Of a DNA stretch of 64,000 nt, positions 48,095 to 59,916 are shown one piece after another (within the stretch, counting starts at the first letter, position 1; every line of letters begins with the position of its first letter). A program made the position numbers and the translations under genes. Source of the stretch: Verticillium longisporum (Eukaryota > Ascomycota > Sordariomycetes > Glomerellales > Plectosphaerellaceae); the NCBI GenBank assembly GCA_019188255.1, contig JAETXT010000012.1, forward strand, positions 2,480,001 to 2,544,000, written 5' to 3'. A model generated the notes under the pieces. It was not told where the DNA came from, did not search any database, and saw only the letters and a program-made list of their open reading frames with translations.

Positions 48095-49243
48095 GTCGGT
48101 CACTGGTCAGGCCTGTCCCGAGCGGACAGACGCCGTTGAAGGTTGTGCACATCACAGAAAAGTGTGCGAAATCAATATGCTGCTGGTGCGTTCTTCTTGC
48201 TTCTGCTGTGTTGCTCGCGAGAAGACGGCCGGGTATTTTTGGCAGCTGGAGGTGCGGCACGCCCGAGGCGCTCGAGAGAAGCACGTTACTACAGGCTGAT
48301 GCTGAATACGTCGTTTGCTCTGTTTGCGGGGGATGCCGTCAACGCTGTCGTCTGGGATACCTTGAAGGAACACAACATCGCACCGAGTACGTCTGCTGCC
48401 TGCCATCTACCATTCTCAGCTCAGCCTCTCTCTTCTCGGCAGGATGCACACACTAACAAGCCAGTCACGACGATACACGACGTCATGGGAGCCTACCTCC
48501 TGCACGTCTACCCCGTCGTCGGCAACCACGAGATGCGCCCAGCTAACCTGGTGCCGCCGTTCAACTCCAAGTTCGCCTCGGCCAGCTGGATGGATGACGC
48601 CGTGGTAACGAGCACGGCACACTGGCTGGGTGCCGACACGGGAGCTTCGATGCGGCGCACAGGCAGCTCCTCGGTTCTCCACTGCGCAGGCAACCTGCGG
48701 ATCCTGACGCTCAACGCAGAAATTGACTACAAGCTCATAACCACCTCTACCGGCGGCAGATGCACCGGGACTCGAACCAGCCGATCGCCTAGCTCGCAAC
48801 CGAGCTCGCGGGCGCCGAGGCTCGCGGCGCGCTACGCCGGCTTCATCCGCGCCATAGTCTTCGGCCACACGCACGCGGACGAACTGACGGCCGGTTTGTG
48901 GACCGAGGTGACGCAGGCGTTTGGGCGGGATGACCACCTGTTCAAAGAGTACCCCGCGAGGAAGACAAGGAGTGTCAGGGTGAAGCCTTGCACGGGCAGA
49001 GGCAAGTCGCTCGAGCTGTGTCAGCTGAGGGCGGCGAGGGCCAAGAGCAACTGCTTCAGAACGATACCAGGCTTGAAGTTGGGCAAGACAGATCTCGGAG
49101 AGGGGAACGAGGAGATAGTGGAAGGGGGCGGTGATGTTCTTAGCAGGATGATGCACGGAGCTGCTCTGGAGCTGCTGGCTAACAGCATCACCGAGGGGGG
49201 AGCCGAGTCAAAGGCCGAGGCGAAGGCCAAGGAGGAAGTATAG
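48095..49243 (+). pseudogene. Acid sphingomyelinase-like phosphodiesterase remnant
   Basis: Blocks of the ASM calcineurin-like phosphoesterase family occur in order but in different frames: PSGQTPLKVVHIT then KCAKSICC; GSWRCGTPEALERSTLL; FAGDAVNAVVWDT; a splice-consistent intron 48387-48464 leading to TTIHDVMGAYLLHVYPVVGN-HE; LRILTLNAEIDYK; a LATELAGAEARG block; RYAGFIRAIVFGHTHADE; and LELCQLRAARAKSNC. The Asp-x-His metal motif normally after VVHLS is deleted, as is the segment with a later metal His. The LATEL block is preceded by TAG (48789-48791) where Trp is expected, and there is a frame shift near 48300. The saposin-type N-terminus is absent. Some reading frame stays open by chance, which would mislead gene callers. 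Catalytic function is not possible from what is seen. Confidence 0.75.
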
Positions 49244-50294
49244 GTGCAAGAGGGCTTGCTGAACCCAGAGACAGGCAGGACAGGTCGTCGTTAGCTATGT
49301 TCATTATTCGAGACGCCAGAAAATGGTGATTGCGCAACATCCTTTGATTTTCATGGGTTATCGACGGTCAAGACCGGAACCGGTTTCACGGCTATTGTCA
49401 GCTTCAAACGAATGCTCGCACTCGTTGATTATTCATCGGGCTGGCTTGGTCCTCGTAAAAACGCACATGAAACACGCGTTGATTTATTGAGGGTCTTGTA
49501 CATGCCTCACATTTGTGGGCCATTTGGGTCGCTGTAAAGAAGCCTTACGTGGGTTGATACTGAGTTGCGCTACATTCGGGAAAGGGATCCTAGAAGACGA
49601 GGTAAGAGGCCATGAAAAGGACACGAAGGCAGTATTGATGGCGGAGACGCTGCCAGTGATCATCTGCTTGATGGAATCGACTTCGGCGATGAGGCGTAGG
49701 CTGCGTTGCGAGTGTCAACGTGGGGAAGCTGCCAATCTCCTTCTATCAAGACTCACGAAACAGCAGTTGAGCACGAAAGATTGTGGTAATCCACCGTAAT
49801 TTGATTTTGCTTCCGCATGGATCTATTGTCAAGACAAAATGGTATCATGAGACATTGCCCCTATTTGCCCCCACCTGCACCCCGACTACGACCACTGCCA
49901 TGCAACGGCACCTTCTTGCGTGCTCTGTAGGTATCTGCAACAATAAAGAGAAACTTTCTTGACAAGTGTTAAAGAAAAGGGAAAGGAGAAGGAGGGTCCC
50001 CGTGCCGTGCCGAGATTAGAGGTGACCCCTTTTTCGAAGCCGGTCTTCCCCGGCCCGTAGTGAAGAATAGAAATAACACGCCCGCCCATATAGGACGGCG
50101 TGAGGTGGCGAAAGAGGAGAAAAGATGTCGACGGAGAGGAAGAGGAATAGAGTGGACGAGATTTTTGTCGAGTTGGCTTGGACTATCTTCGAACGTATTA
50201 GGTCCTTCTATTTCTTTCCTCTCCTGAGAAGTACATCCTTTATATGTTCTCTACTCTCCAGCCACCCGATCCGCCGTCCTAGTGCCGAGACCGA
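49244..50294. other. Intergenic; possible short minus-strand exon(s)
   Basis: 3' flanks of the pseudogene and of the ferritin-like gene. On the minus strand an acceptor-like GTTGCAG ending at 49935 is followed by a frame ending VPLHGSGRSRGAGGGK and a stop at 49863-49861. This could be the last exon of a small R/G-rich protein, but no full model can be built. Confidence 0.4.
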
Positions 50295-51327
50295 CTAGGA
50301 GATGGTCAGCACCATGGGGCCAGCCAGGGTGATGTCGTCGGTCAAGGCGCTGTTGATGGGGGCAGAGCTGGTGAGGGTCACGTAGGTCACACCGGCCAAG
50401 CCCTGGGGCACCTCGCAGCCCGTCTGGGGGTTGAAGGCGGTGAAGGCGGTGCCGCCGGGGGAGATTCCGCCCGAGGTGAAACCGCAGGCGACGGCCTGTG
50501 TCGTTGTGTCGGCCTGGAGCTGGATGGTGGAGCCAATGGCGATGGCAGCGGGCGCGGCAGGGGAAGTCATCTTCAGAGGGGGGAAGGCCTGGATGGCGAG
50601 GTTGGAGCCCTCGGGGCACGAGGTGATGAAGGGGGCGGCGAGGGAGAAGACGGCGCGGGGGCCGAGGGGTGCGTCGAAAGCCTGGGGGACGGCGACCTGC
50701 TGGGACGCGATGCGGATAGAGGACTGATGGCGGGCCTCAATCGTCAGGATGCTGCCGGCGGTGGCGAGGATGGACTTGTCCGTAACGAGGGGTGCAGCGC
50801 CGAGGTAGGCCGAGACACCAATATTCTCGAGAACGGCAGCCGTCGCGACCATGCCGGCGGCGTCGGTGAAGCCAAAGTTGTACTGGCACGGCTGCACGGG
50901 CTGGGTGCCAGCCTGGGCAATGGCAGACTGCAGCAAGGTGACGTGGGAAAACTCGGTGGCGCCGATCTGCGTCAGGTCATCGACTTGCTTCGCGTTCAGG
51001 CCAAGAGCGGCGAACTGCTCGGGCGGGAACTGGGCGAAGCCTTGCTGGTAGAAGGTACCCTCAAGCCACTCAAGCGTCAGGGCGCTATGTTTGGTCAGCT
51101 GATGATTCTATATAGTGGGTGACGCGAAGTCAGGAGGACTCAGTCAGGAGGACTCACAATTGCAGAATGTCAATATCTGTCAGGCCTCCCTGTTGCGCAC
51201 CGGCGTTCTGTCGCTTGGCGAGATGGTACAGCTTCATCTGCTCGGCGTTGAGCCTGGGCGCGGCGGGGAAGGCGGTGGCAACGGCGGCCAGAGCGGCGAC
51301 GAGAGCGGTCTTCATGGTGAAAGGCAT
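50295..51327 (-). CDS. Secreted ferritin-like (Rds1-type) protein
   Basis: Two exons, 51327-51158 and 51084-50295 (intron 51085-51157, GTGAGT...ATAG), 319 aa. Start MPFTMKTALVAALAAV gives a signal peptide with likely cleavage near TAFPAAP. The ferritin-like four-helix domain follows: LTDIDILQFALTLEWLEGTF, QIGATEFSHVTLLQ and NFGFTDAAGMVATAAVLENI. Glu in LEWLE and the E/H pair in TEFSHV fit the metal-site pattern of the family. The C-terminal half is beta-rich. Homologues such as fission yeast rds1 are stress- or nutrient-responsive. The role here is unknown; cell wall or secreted location is inferred from the signal peptide. Confidence 0.88.
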
Positions 51328-53786
51328 GTTGATGATGATGGAGTTGTCCTTCTGTTGTCCTTGCGTCTCTTTCTGTTATATGATGAATCGTCGTTGAGTC
51401 TGAGACCAGCGCTGCTGTCTGAACCGGTATGATCGATGTAGTCGTTGAGGAGGGGTATTAAAGTAAAGCGGAGGAAGTACCAGAGTGAATGACAGTAGAT
51501 CCCGAACTAGATGAATAAAAAAGTCCCTGACTTTTTGTTGGATATAGAGAGTGAAACGAAGTAAACGTGAACGAAGCAGCAGACCAGCGCTTTTGGTTGT
51601 TGAGTGAACGGCGGAGAACTGAAGAGCGGGATGAGGAGAAAGGGAGAGAGAGAAGAAGGACTGAAACTCTGAGTAGCGTGGTAATCGCGGACAACAAATA
51701 GAGGTTTATGTTGCACAGCCCAAACATTACGCCATGGGAGGGACATGTCAAGAGCATGGGGGCGTGCTCCCGGGATCTCGAGGGATCTGTGGGATCTCTG
51801 GCAGGTTTGCCGCGCTTCCGCTGGGAGATGGGGGCTCCGGTGAGAGCTTGCGAGGTAAAACCCAGCGGCACGCCAGCGTTCCGTCGGCTTGGAGACGACG
51901 AGGTAGCATCAGCGCTCGAACGCTCAACCGCTCGACCATGGCCTTGGCAAGGGGGCCCAAGGGGTAGAGGGGGGAGGGGGAGGGAGGAAGAGGTCAAGCT
52001 TCAGACGAAGCAGGGTATGGGTATGTGTATGAGTATACAGGGTTCACAGAGTTGAGAGAGCGAGAGAGAGACAGAGAGAGAGACATTCAGAGGGGGCAAA
52101 CATGGCGAGACGGCAAGAAGGCTACGCGCAGAGTTCAGATGGCATGCGCGTTTGGCAGAAGGCTCAAACAAGCGTACCCAATCGGAGGCGCACAAACGCC
52201 CGACGCAACCCAAATCGATAGCCCGGGCCGGCATGGAGGGTGCGAGGGACAGCGACAGGGAAGCGACGATGGGACGGCAAAAGGGAAGCTGCGAGGCTGC
52301 GAACACGAAAACACGGGGATGGAAGGAAGGTGTTTCTGGTCCCGGCCAGGGTCCGCCCCTTCCCCCTGCCAGTCCGGCTCGAGGTGGAGCGCGCCGTGTA
52401 GCATTCTGCGCCCGGGTCGCCCACAGGCCGTCCGCCGAAACGGTCCTGACACACAGCATCATGGTGCAACAGTCGCAAGGCACGACCCCCTTCCCGAGCC
52501 CCACAGCTGCTGGCTGTGCTGCATAGCTCCTTTCTAGGTAGGTAGCTGCCTTGGCTGCCACGTGCGCCGCCACAGCGCCTCCTGTCAGTATCAAGGTCTC
52601 GTCATGTGCTGTAGGCCCATACCTCCCTCCCTAGGCAAGGTACCTAAGGTAGCTAAGGAAAAGTACCTACCTAGGTAAGGTATGGCAAGCAAGGCACCTT
52701 CCCCATAGCGCTTCCATTAAGAACCCCACGGAGCAGCTGCACCATGTACACACCTCCTGCATATCAACTCCTGCACCCCGACCTCCTGCCCAGCGCGCCA
52801 GCGGCCCAGCGCCCTACCACGGCTAGCACCTTCTGAGCACTGCAACCGCTGTCCGTCGCCCTGTACAATCGCCCTCCTGCGACGCTCGCCAGATGTGTGC
52901 GCCTCTTCGCCTTCAATACCGCAAGAGGGAGAATGGCCTGATTTGGGGAATCCTGGCAGCAAATCCCCGCCCGGGGTCACTTCAGCCGACTGAACTACAG
53001 TACCAAGCCTGTCTTGCCCGCCTGCTCTCTTGCTCTCCCCGTCTTGGGCTCCAACCGCCCGCCTGCCCCCCCTGGCCTGGCCTGACCTGACAGCGAGGAT
53101 CATCATCGAGCACCTTGCCTAGGTAGCATCTCATCCCATCTCGTTACCGAAAAAACAATGAAAAAAAAGGTCAAAGAGGCCCCCTCCCGATAATACACTC
53201 TGCACAAGCATCAATGTGCCCCTCTCATCACCACTTCCGCTTCAGTCCCAAACCGGCTACCGCCCAGCCTGTCTGTCCGGTGAAACGCAGATCCCCTCAG
53301 GGCCAGTCCACGTCCCGCTGTCCCTTTCATGTCTGTCGCGATTCGCGACTCGATCCCTACAACGGTTGCATTACCGACTCGTCTCTTGTCATGCTGCCGC
53401 GTCCTCTTCTCTTCACTGCCCTGGAACTGTACACCTGCACACCATCAAGTAGCAATGCATCAGTCAGACCAAACTTAGCATCACAGGGCAAAAGCAATCG
53501 CATCAGCGCATTCTCGACTGTCTTATCTGATGCTGTCCGCTCTCTCCAGTGTGGCACGCATTTTCTGCGCCACTTTTCACTTCGGGACGGCCGAACTCTT
53601 CGACGTCCCCCCCTTCATTCCCAAGCACATGCATACGTACATGCCCGGACGCCCTTCGTGGCCTTTCCAGATAATTCATATAATATCCTTGTGAAGCCCA
53701 TTATCTTCCTCTTGCTCGTTTCGTCTCATCTTCCGCCACTGCTCCCCTCCCCTTTCCACTCTCGCGCCGTCTGGCCCAGATCCTTT
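51328..53786. other. 2.5 kb intergenic, ferritin-like promoter to SSD1 3' flank
   Basis: GA-rich stretches near 51627-51660 and 52050-52093, and a TACCTA/TAGGTA-rich island at about 52530-52700. ORFs here are short and low-complexity; no gene supported. Confidence 0.55.
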
Positions 53787-56700
53787 TCACAGGGCGTAAG
53801 GGTTGAGGGAGCGGATGGTCAGGCAACTGTTTCTAGGTTAGAAATGGTTTCGTTCGTCATCAGGAGGAATAGGGAATCAACTTACGGAGGGCTCTTGGTA
53901 AGATCTGTCTTCAGAATCACCGGCACGCGCGTCATCTCGGTCACGTCCTGGATGTACTCGCCGCCTTCCTCACGCAGCTTGAACAGGCTGAGGTACTTCT
54001 CCTTGTTCGACAGGCGCGTCTCTGGCGCCTCCGAGACGGGCACCTTCGAGTCCGATCGGGTCCTCTGCAGGCCCTTGGCGTTGGACGACGTGCGAGTCGG
54101 CGAGCCTGGGACGCTCTGCGTGGGCCGTTCCGCGAGAGACGCGCCGGCCATGGCCTCAGTGATGTCCGACGCGTTGTCCTCGTCATCATCGAAGAGGGCA
54201 TCGACATCATCCGTAGAGATGGTGCCAGTCTCCGTCTGCTTGCGCGCCGCCTCCTCGCGCTCCTTGCGGGCGCGGTCCGCTTCCTCGGCCTGACGAGCCG
54301 CGGCGCGTGCGTTCGTAACGCGCTGTGAAGCCGCCGCCTTGGGACGCTCGTCCTCGGGCACGTACGCCGAGCTGGGCACACCCTTCTCCCAGTACAGCTC
54401 CAGAACGCGCTTCTCCTTTCGGAACTCGGCCTTCTTGAGAGGCAGCTGGTCGCAATGCACACGCTTCTCAAAGCCCCACTCAGGAATGAGCACGTCGAAG
54501 GCCGACTCATAAATACAGATAACAATACCCTCGGTGATGAGATCGCCGTTGACCTCCTGTCGCTTCTTGTCCATATCGCGGCAAGACTCAATGTGAATGC
54601 TCTGCTCCTGAGCGTTCTGCGCCGAGTCCTTTTTGGTGTTGCATGACTCAATGGTCTTGACAAGGTTCTCAAGATCTTCAGTGTACTCAATCTTGCCCTC
54701 AGACAGGACAGCCTCAAGCTGGCGGTGAACAATGACATCGGCGTAGCGACGAGTGGGGCAAGTGAAGTGAGTGTAAAGGGGCGTGTTAAGAGCGTAGTGC
54801 GGCCACAGCTGCTTGTTCGTCTTGCCAGCGATGAAGTACTTGGCGCGCTGCATCGACTTGGAGACAAGTGTCTCCATACCCTTGCGGATGTCTTGGTCAT
54901 CGACCTTGAACAGGCTGTTCTGCAGGGCACCGCTGCTGGACACATCAACGTCATACTTCAGAGCGTTCATGCGGTCAGAGAAAGTCTGCAGACGGCGAGG
55001 GTTGGGGGCAGCCTGGCGGCGAAGAAGGGCCTTCTCGGGCAGACCCTGGGCGATGCGCTGAGCGACGTAGGTGTTGGCCTTGTGCATGAGCTCCTCGACG
55101 AGCTCGGTGGCAGCGGATGAATCGAAAATGTTGTGCTTGATGGGGATGTTCTCGTCATCGAGCTGCTGGAGCAGGCGGAGTGGGGCGATGGGCTCGCCGC
55201 CGGCACCGAGACGGGCCTCACGGAATTTCTCGGCGACAGCGTTGAGGATTTGCACATCCTTGAGCTGGACAGACTCGTGGGTCCAGTCAGCTTGGCCGCC
55301 AAGGGCCGCGTCAATCTCCTGGACGGAGATCTTGCCAGTGCTCTTGATGATACTCTTGCCAACCCAGGTGTCACCTTCAGCGACAGATCCGTTGTGAGGG
55401 TTGACACGGAAGAGGACACTGACGGCCAGGCGCTCCTCACCAGGCGCAAGGGAGCACACCTCTCCACTGATCTTGGGAGGGAGCAGGGCGCAAGTGCGGT
55501 TGACCAAGTGCACAGCAGTGCCGCGCTTCTTAGCCTCACGGTCGACGAGAGAGTTAGCCTTGACGAAGTGGGTGACGTCGGGCACGTGGACGGCAATGTC
55601 AATCTTGCCATCAGGCTGGGTCTTGATGTGAATGGCATTGCCAAGCTCGACAGAGCCGTCGAGGTCGAGCGTGATGACCTTCTCGTCGCGGAAGTCACGA
55701 CGCTCGGCAAGGGCAGTCTCCTCCTCCTTCTCGAGAGACCAGACCTGCATGACGATGCTGCGCAGAACAGACTCGGAGAATTCGTCAGAAGCAAAGTTGT
55801 TGTCGCGAAGAAGAGCATCCGTCTCGACCTTCAGGTCACCCATGCGGCCGAGCTGCTCGACAAGGGTACCGAAGGGGTGCAGAGAGGTGATGGGCCAGCG
55901 CTTTATGCAAGCCACAAAGATCCTATCGGCATAATCCTGGTGCTTCTCGACAAAGTCGCGCGGGGCTTGCTCGGTAGGAATGGCAATGAGAGGAACACGC
56001 TTGTCTGTCGGCTTGAACCAGACAATCTTGGGCTTATCATGCTGGCGGTTGTCGTTGTGGCGGTTGTTGCCGCCATCCCTGGCAGCACGCTCGGCCTCCT
56101 GCTTCTCCTTGGTGGCCTGGCTGCTGGGTCGGAGGAGACCTAGGGTACCAGAAAACATCTGGCCGGCAACACGCTCAACGACGGCAACAATGTGGCCAGC
56201 ATAAAGAGGCTTATGGTCATCGCTGATCTCCTCCTCCTCGACAAGGAGCAGGCTCTGGCCCTCGACTTCGACGTCGTCATTCTTCTTCTGCGTGGGACGC
56301 TGGCGGAGACTGCCACGACGGCGGATACCGCCCTCGGCGGGGGTGCTGTCGTCGGCATTGTTGGAGGACTGGTTCTGTCCCTGGTTGGTGGATCCCGAGC
56401 GGGTGTCGGTGATATCCTTGCGCTTCTTCTTCTCTTCCTTTTCGCGCTTCTGCGACCAAACCTCGTCAACGTCGAGGAGCTCAACGGCAACAAGGTCGCC
56501 CTCCAAGGCACGGTTGCGGTCCTTGCTGCCGCAGATGAAGATGTCGGCATCGAGCAGGCCATCCTGGGTGGAAACGTAGGCGTCGCTACGGTTCTTCTTG
56601 TTGACACGAAGGATACCAGACACAAGCTGGCCGTCGCCGAGGAGCGCAGGCAGGGTGGCCTGGGGGAGATAAGGAGTGAAGAGGGTCTTCCTCTGTTGCT

Positions 56701-58109
56701 GCTGGTTCTGGTTGCCGCCCATCTGGCCGGCATGCTGGCTTCCCTGGAGACCAACAAATTGCTGACCGCCCATCTGAGCAGCCTGCAAAGCCTGGAGCTG
56801 GTTGATCTGCATGGGGTTGAGAGCCTGTCCAGGGTACATCTGGAAGGGCATCATCTGACCCGGCATCTGCATCATCTGGCCCTGCTGGGGAATTGGAAGT
56901 TGGAAATGGACTGGTTGACAGAGCCACGGGAGCGGTGGCCGGGCTGGAAGCCCTGCTGGCCGCCCTGGGCTCCGGCCTGGTCCTGGGTCTGGCTCTGGTT
57001 GCGCCAGTTGCCCTCGAAGTTGCGGGATCCAGTCCTGGCATGCCCGCCGGTAGCGCTGCCGCGGCGCTGGAAGTCGTTGGACTGGCCAGCCGCGTCGGGG
57101 GTGAAGTTTGGGGCACCACCGCGGCCAGCACCGCCTCCACGGCCGGCGGCGCCGACAGCCATGCTCTGGCTACGACCGTGGCCTCCGCGACCACGACCGG
57201 CACCAGAGGAGCCCTGAGCAATCTCGGGCTGAGCTGGGGCGCTCGCGCCTTCGGCGCCATTCTCAGGAGCGGCATTGGGGCCGGGGAACTGGAAGCCGGA
57301 TGTTGTACGCTTCTGTTGAGCGATGTCTGCAGCCTTCTTCGCGTCTGCGAGCGCCAAAGAGTGTCTACGCTGATGGCCACCACCGCCAGCGCCACCGCCG
57401 CGACCGCGGCTGGCGCCGGCATTCTCACGACCCTGGGCGCCCTGGTTCTCGAAACTACCAAAGGCAGAGCCGGAGGCACCAGAGGAGGGAGCGGGAGGAG
57501 GTCCCATACCCATGTTGGGGAGAGCCGACTGGTTGCGGCGGTGGGCCATGGGCTGGGTGGGAGGAGCCAGATTCTGCTGAGGGATCTGTGGAGGGAACTG
57601 GAAGGCATTCTGGTGGTTCATGCCGGGCATGGCTGGCTGCAAGGGATTGAAAGCACCGCCGGGGCCGAGTTGTTGGGTCGGGGGATCATCCCCATGTTCA
57701 TGTATTGTTGCTGGGTAGCTTGGATCTGCTGCTGCTGCTGCTGCAGAAGCTCGATCTGCTGCTGGATAGCGAGTTGTTCCACTGCAGAATTGAAGGTCCA
57801 GTCAGCATGTGCTACTCGAGAAGTGGCACACCGAAACACATGGAGGGGTGATTCGGGGCCGTCGGATGACGCATGACGACTGGCGAGGATACAGCCGGTC
57901 ATCAACGGATAGATCAAGAAACAAGGGCATCACTTACTGCCAGGGTTTTGGAACATGCTCACCAGCGGCGTCAGCTCCGAAGGGCTTCTGCGGTGCGCAA
58001 TGTGAAGCCTACGCCCAGCAGGGCCGTGGACACCACCTGTCGGCGGCGCCTGTGCCTGGGCCTGGGCCGGCTGCTGGGGCTGCTGCTGTTGCTGCTGCTG
58101 CTGGTCCAT
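53787..58109 (-). CDS. SSD1: SSD1, RNA-binding cell-wall regulator (RNase II-like, inactive), two apparent frame breaks
   Basis: Ssd1 (GUL-1 in Neurospora) binds mRNAs for cell-wall proteins and controls their translation and polar growth. Exons 58109-57938, 57781-53886 and 53826-53787; introns 57782-57937 and 53827-53885; 1,369 aa after restoring two bases. N-terminal Gln-rich region, then RRLHIAHRRSPSELTPLVSM and an S/R/G-rich disordered part with likely Cbk1-type sites (HRRNQS, QRRHSL). Cold-shock/OB domains and the RNB domain follow: DIAVHVPDVTHFVK, CALLPPKISGEVCSLAPGEE, HFTCPTRRYADVIVHRQL. The Asp cluster of active RNase II is replaced (ITLDLDGSVELGNAIH), as in the family. The end SPPCLTIRSLNPYAL is diagnostic. 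Single C deficits on the coding strand: 56888-56891 and 57661-57664. Confidence 0.95.
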
Positions 58110-59916
58110 GTTGGATACGGCGCAGGAGTTGCACGTCGTGTGCGCGTGTTGGTAGTCGTCAGAGGTATCCTTGCTGGTTGGCAGTAGGGATGGGATTGCA
58201 GGCGTGTGGGTTGTATGTGGTCTTGTTGGAAGATGTCTGTCGTCGAATTTATCTCGACGTATGGGTTGGAATGTCTAAGGACGGTGGAGAGGTGTGAGTG
58301 TGTACTCGTGCACACGGAGCGGTGGATGGGAGGGGGGATCCAAGGAGGGTGTAGATGGATGTACGGCAACTTGTGAGTTTGTGTTTGTCCAATCTTGCGT
58401 GGTCTGTCGGGTATGGCGGGAGGTCCAATGTAGGTAGGGAACGAGCTGGAGCTCTGCAGAGTCAGAGCAAGGAGCGTGGAGAGACACGACAAGATGGGTA
58501 GGTAGATTTGGAGGGGTAGGTTCGAAGAGAGGGTCAGATGGATGATGGAGAAGGATGGATGGCCCTCTCTTGGAGAGACCGGGAGAGAGCTGTGTGGAAG
58601 CAGGATGGACGCTGCGATCGTGGTGGTGGATTGTGAGGGCGAAGACGAGGGTGGAAGCAAAGGCAAGGTGGAGGGAAGGTTTGGATGTGGTCGTGGTTGC
58701 TGCAGCTGGGGGGAAGTTGGGGTTAGGCCAGCAACAGCCCAGACCAGGTCCACCTGGGCGACTGGCACCCGGGCGGGCTAGGGCCGCCAAAAAGAGGAAG
58801 GGGAGAGCAACAGCCCACCAAGCCTGGCCCGAGCACATTCATTGACCAGGCAGCACCTGCCCACCGGCCTGCCCACCAGAACCTACTGCCTTCCTGGGGA
58901 CCTACTGTACATGGGCAGGGACAGCCAGCTACAGCAACAGAACGGCAACAGCCTACCAGCCAGCAGCAACGGCCAGGCTGGAAGGAAAGCACAGGGCATC
59001 CCGTGTTCCACAAACAGCTCCACCCCTGTGTCGAGCCCACCCGGTGCTCTGAACCGGATTGGGGGGATATATGGACCTTGGGGGCGAGACTGGATCGCCC
59101 CCTTCCCCTGCCTGGGGCTATTGATTCGCCCCAGAGCTTACGGGGGCGGACTACCTGGTAGCCCTCCCGAGACCCCAAGTGGGACTGCCGCCACTGACCG
59201 CCCGGCGTCCTGTCCCAAGTCCCTAAGTGCAGCGCTCGCTGGCCTGATCGGGCATCATCAGCCATGGAGCTCGACGTCGTAGCAGCAGAAGATTTGCGGA
59301 TCAAATCAATGTTTGGTACTGGCTTCCATCTTGAAAATACCATGGCAGACAGTTACATAGGGGGGGAGGGCAGTCGAGTCGGCAAGCATAATTTACTCCC
59401 TATAAGGCACATAAACGAGACTTTCCATGTTCGACTGAGTCAACGGCGGCACAATGCTCTGTTAACCTCAAAAAAGCTGTTGCCACATTGACTGCCTGAG
59501 ACAAGGAAACCCCACCACTGCCAGCCGACAGCTCACCCCCCTCCTCGGGACCCGCTTTGCACTTTTGCACCTCCGTGTCTGAGTGCCGCGAATGGTTGCT
59601 TCAGAGCGCGCCTTGACACGGCTTTCTGACCCCCTTGCACCCCTCTCAGATCTCCCCCATCGCGAAAGGTTCGACTGCAAGCCTCGCCCACCCAAGACCA
59701 CGGACCCTCGGTTTGCTTCACAACACCATCGTCAGACCTTGGCCCGTGTCAATCACCCCCTTTGCCCTTTAGCCTTCTTTTACCCCCCCTCCGCCCCTTC
59801 ACCCCTTTGAACATACGACCTCCGCGGCGCGTTGCACACTTTGCTCAATCGCGTACGCGCCTTCCTCCCGCGATCCACACCCCCAGATGCTGTAGGACGC
59901 TTTCGAGTCCTGGACC
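58110..59916. other. 1.8 kb divergent promoter, SSD1 / GLE1
   Basis: No gene supported. A C/T-rich stretch (about 59750-59815) precedes the GLE1 start. Confidence 0.6.

Noticed and set aside
54900..57876. Several long plus-strand ORFs antisense to SSD1
   Set aside because: Shadows of the conserved SSD1 coding strand; no family features of their own.
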